6,684 bases of DNA. Source: CAYOCE01 sp964402405 (lineage in GTDB: Bacteria > Pseudomonadota > Alphaproteobacteria > UBA7879). Made by a program: the position numbers and the translations under genes. Of the stretch, positions 5,328 through 6,684 are shown piece after piece. The stretch covers positions 1-6,684 of the forward strand of contig CAYOCE010000059.1 of the NCBI GenBank assembly GCA_964402405.1, given 5' to 3'. The notes under the pieces are model-generated. The model searched no databases. It saw nothing but the letters and a program-made list of their open reading frames with translations, and was not told the origin of the DNA. The stretch's first letter is position 1; every line of letters starts with the position of its first letter.

Positions 5328-6537
5328 GGATAAAAAGATATATTTGGACTATCAAGCTACAACCCCGTGTGACCCAAGGGTGCTGGAGGCGATGCTGCCT
5401 TATTTTGTCCAGGAGTTTGGGAATGCCCACTCTAGAACCCATGCCTATGGGTGGGAAGCAGAAGAAGCTGTCGAAAATGCCCGAGCGCAAGTTGCAACCC
5501 TGATCAATGCTGATTCTAAGGAAGTGATCTTTACCTCGGGGGCCACTGAATCTAATAATTTGGCGCTGAAGGGCGTCGCAGAATTCTATCAAGATAAAAA
5601 ACGCCATATCATCACCACCCAAACCGAACACAAATGTGTATTGGAAAGCTGCCGTTACTTGCAGCACAAAGGGTTTGAGGTGACGTATTTACCAGTAGAA
5701 TCCAATGGCTTGATTTCTCTTAAGGCACTGGAAGAGGCAATTCGAGATGATACCCTAATGGTGTCCATTATGGCTGTAAATAACGAAATTGGCGTGATTC
5801 AGCCGTTGGCGGAGATCGGTAAACTATGTCGGGCACGAGGCGTGTTCTTCCACACAGATGCTGCCCAAGGGGTGGGAAAGATCCCCATTGATGTGAAGGC
5901 CATGAACATTGATCTGCTAAGCATTTCAGGGCACAAGATTTATGGACCCAAGGGAATTGGTGCCCTTTATGTGGGGCGTAGTCCGCGGGTACGCCTTTTG
6001 CCCATTATCCATGGGGGCGGGCAGGAGCGGGGCATGCGGTCTGGGACTTTGCCGGTTGCTCTGTGTGTTGGACTCGGAAAAGCTTGTGAAATTGCAAGTC
6101 TAGAGATGTCCGCAGAACATGACCGATTAATCCAGTTAAAGAATCGTCTCTATGGAAAACTAAAGGATGCTCTGCCCCACATTTATTTGAATGGAGATGA
6201 GGACCATCGTATCCCTGGAAACCTAAACATCAGCTTTGCGTACGTAGAGGGAGAAGGCTTGATGATGGGAATTAAGGATCTATGTGTTTCTTCGGGATCT
6301 GCCTGTACCTCATCATCCCTGGAACCATCCTATGTTCTACGGGCATTGGGGGTGGATATTGAACTTTCCCACACATCTCTGCGCATTGGATTTGGCCGGT
6401 TTACAACCCAGGAGCAGCTTGATCGGGCCGCCGAGGAAATTATCAAGGCCGTTAATCATTTGCGGGACATGAGTCCCCTCTGGGAAATGGCCCAAGAGGG
6501 TATAGACATTAAGTCCATTAAGTGGGCAGTGCATTGA
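5317..6537 (+). CDS. iscS: Cysteine desulfurase IscS
   Basis: A 406-residue, full-length IscS, the main sulfur donor for Fe-S cluster assembly on IscU. Landmarks are IYLDYQATTP (8-17), TSGATESNNLALKG (73-86), catalytic His105 (TEHKCV), Asp181 (HTDAAQ), PLP lysine Lys207 (SGHKIYGPKG), GGGQERGMRSGT (233-244) and Cys330 in the mobile loop SSGSACTSSSLEPSYVLRALG-type stretch starting at 325. The C-terminus (DMSPLWEMAQEGIDIKSIKW) closely matches the E. coli IscS tail that contacts IscU. AAGGA at 5305-5309, seven bases upstream, lies inside the preceding gene and supports the ATG at 5317. It overlaps that gene by 11 bases. It is followed after 142 bases by iscU, a gap that holds a palindromic repeat. 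Confidence 0.96.
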   Translation: MENKDKKIYLDYQATTPCDPRVLEAMLPYFVQEFGNAHSRTHAYGWEAEEAVENARAQVATLINADSKEVIFTSGATESNNLALKGVAEFYQDKKRHIITTQTEHKCVLESCRYLQHKGFEVTYLPVESNGLISLKALEEAIRDDTLMVSIMAVNNEIGVIQPLAEIGKLCRARGVFFHTDAAQGVGKIPIDVKAMNIDLLSISGHKIYGPKGIGALYVGRSPRVRLLPIIHGGGQERGMRSGTLPVALCVGLGKACEIASLEMSAEHDRLIQLKNRLYGKLKDALPHIYLNGDEDHRIPGNLNISFAYVEGEGLMMGIKDLCVSSGSACTSSSLEPSYVLRALGVDIELSHTSLRIGFGRFTTQEQLDRAAEEIIKAVNHLRDMSPLWEMAQEGIDIKSIKWAVH

Positions 6538-6540
6538 GAG

Positions 6541-6650
6541 GGGTTTCAGACCACCCCCGCAAAGGCGGGGGCCCACAGCACCCTCTGAGTGATGCCTCAA
6601 AAGTGCTACCGCACATGGATCCCCGCCTTCGCGGGGATGGTTTGAAACCG
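6541..6650. repeat. GC-rich imperfect palindrome: two inverted REP-like units between iscS and iscU
   Basis: The left arm (6541-6580) reversed matches the right arm (6604-6650) with few differences: GGTTTCAGACCACCCCCGC against GGTTTCAAACCATCCCCGC, then AAGGCGGGG in both, then a CAGCAC/TAGCAC end. The right arm carries about seven extra bases near the centre. Each arm holds its own hairpin: CCCCCGC AAAG GCGGGGG (6554-6571) and ATCCCCGC CTTC GCGGGGAT (6619-6638). The CCCCGC-GAAG-GCGGGG motif resembles dispersed palindromic repeats in many proteobacterial genomes. Its base composition stands out from the AT-rich gaps elsewhere in the window. No T run follows, so it is not a terminator; it may affect mRNA stability or processing within the operon. 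Confidence 0.82.
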
Positions 6651-6679
6651 AAAGTAAACTAACAAAAAGGAGAAAGAAA

Positions 6680-6684
6680 ATGGC
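6680..6684 (+). CDS. iscU: Start of the next isc gene, probably iscU (cut off by the window edge)
   Basis: Only ATG GC is present, giving Met-Ala. A strong AAGGAG at 6667-6672, seven bases upstream, shows that a gene starts here. The identity as the scaffold protein IscU rests on gene order alone (iscR, desulfurase, iscS, then iscU in alphaproteobacterial isc operons); the visible codons only agree with it. Confidence 0.55.

Noticed and set aside
6554..6638. GC-rich hairpins after iscS as a Rho-independent terminator
   Set aside because: Neither hairpin is followed by a T run, and the next gene has a strong ribosome binding site and belongs to the same pathway, so a repeat element fits better.

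Overview
The window looks like a chromosomal segment of an alphaproteobacterium, probably of the Rickettsiales/Holosporales type. This is inferred from the gene set: an alpha/beta hydrolase divergent from iscR, followed by two consecutive cysteine desulfurase genes and then iscU. Non-coding DNA is AT-rich, and the isc genes are visibly richer in GC than the left half. No tRNA, rRNA, transposase or CRISPR array was found.

Left part (1-2800): a possible minus-strand gene leaves the window at base 1. It is followed by a small membrane-anchored coiled-coil protein built from 11-residue repeats (GTG start at 231), an 8-stranded outer-membrane beta-barrel protein (785-1510) with a good sigma70-type promoter and its own terminator, a CutA-family protein (1625-1948), and an unrecognised secreted protein (2065-2742). 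The last gene ends at a strong terminator that also serves the convergent hydrolase gene (2809-3444, minus).

Right part (3445-6684): this is the start of an isc (iron-sulfur cluster) operon reading rightwards: iscR, a NifS-like cysteine desulfurase, iscS, and the first codons of iscU at the right edge. The first three genes overlap by 1 and 11 bases, so they are probably cotranscribed and translationally coupled. A promoter (-35 at 3481, -10 at 3504) is overlaid by a near-consensus type 1 IscR binding site, which implies autorepression by [Fe-S]-IscR as in E. coli. This promoter lies about 270 bases before the iscR start, which leaves a long leader with two strong hairpins next to each other and no good ribosome binding site for iscR.

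The iscS-iscU gap holds a GC-rich imperfect palindrome of about 110 bases, made of two inverted REP-like units. It may uncouple IscS and IscU expression. The points most worth a second look are the IscR box with its structured leader, the palindromic repeat inside the operon, the 33-base repeats in the coiled-coil gene, and the orphan secreted protein.
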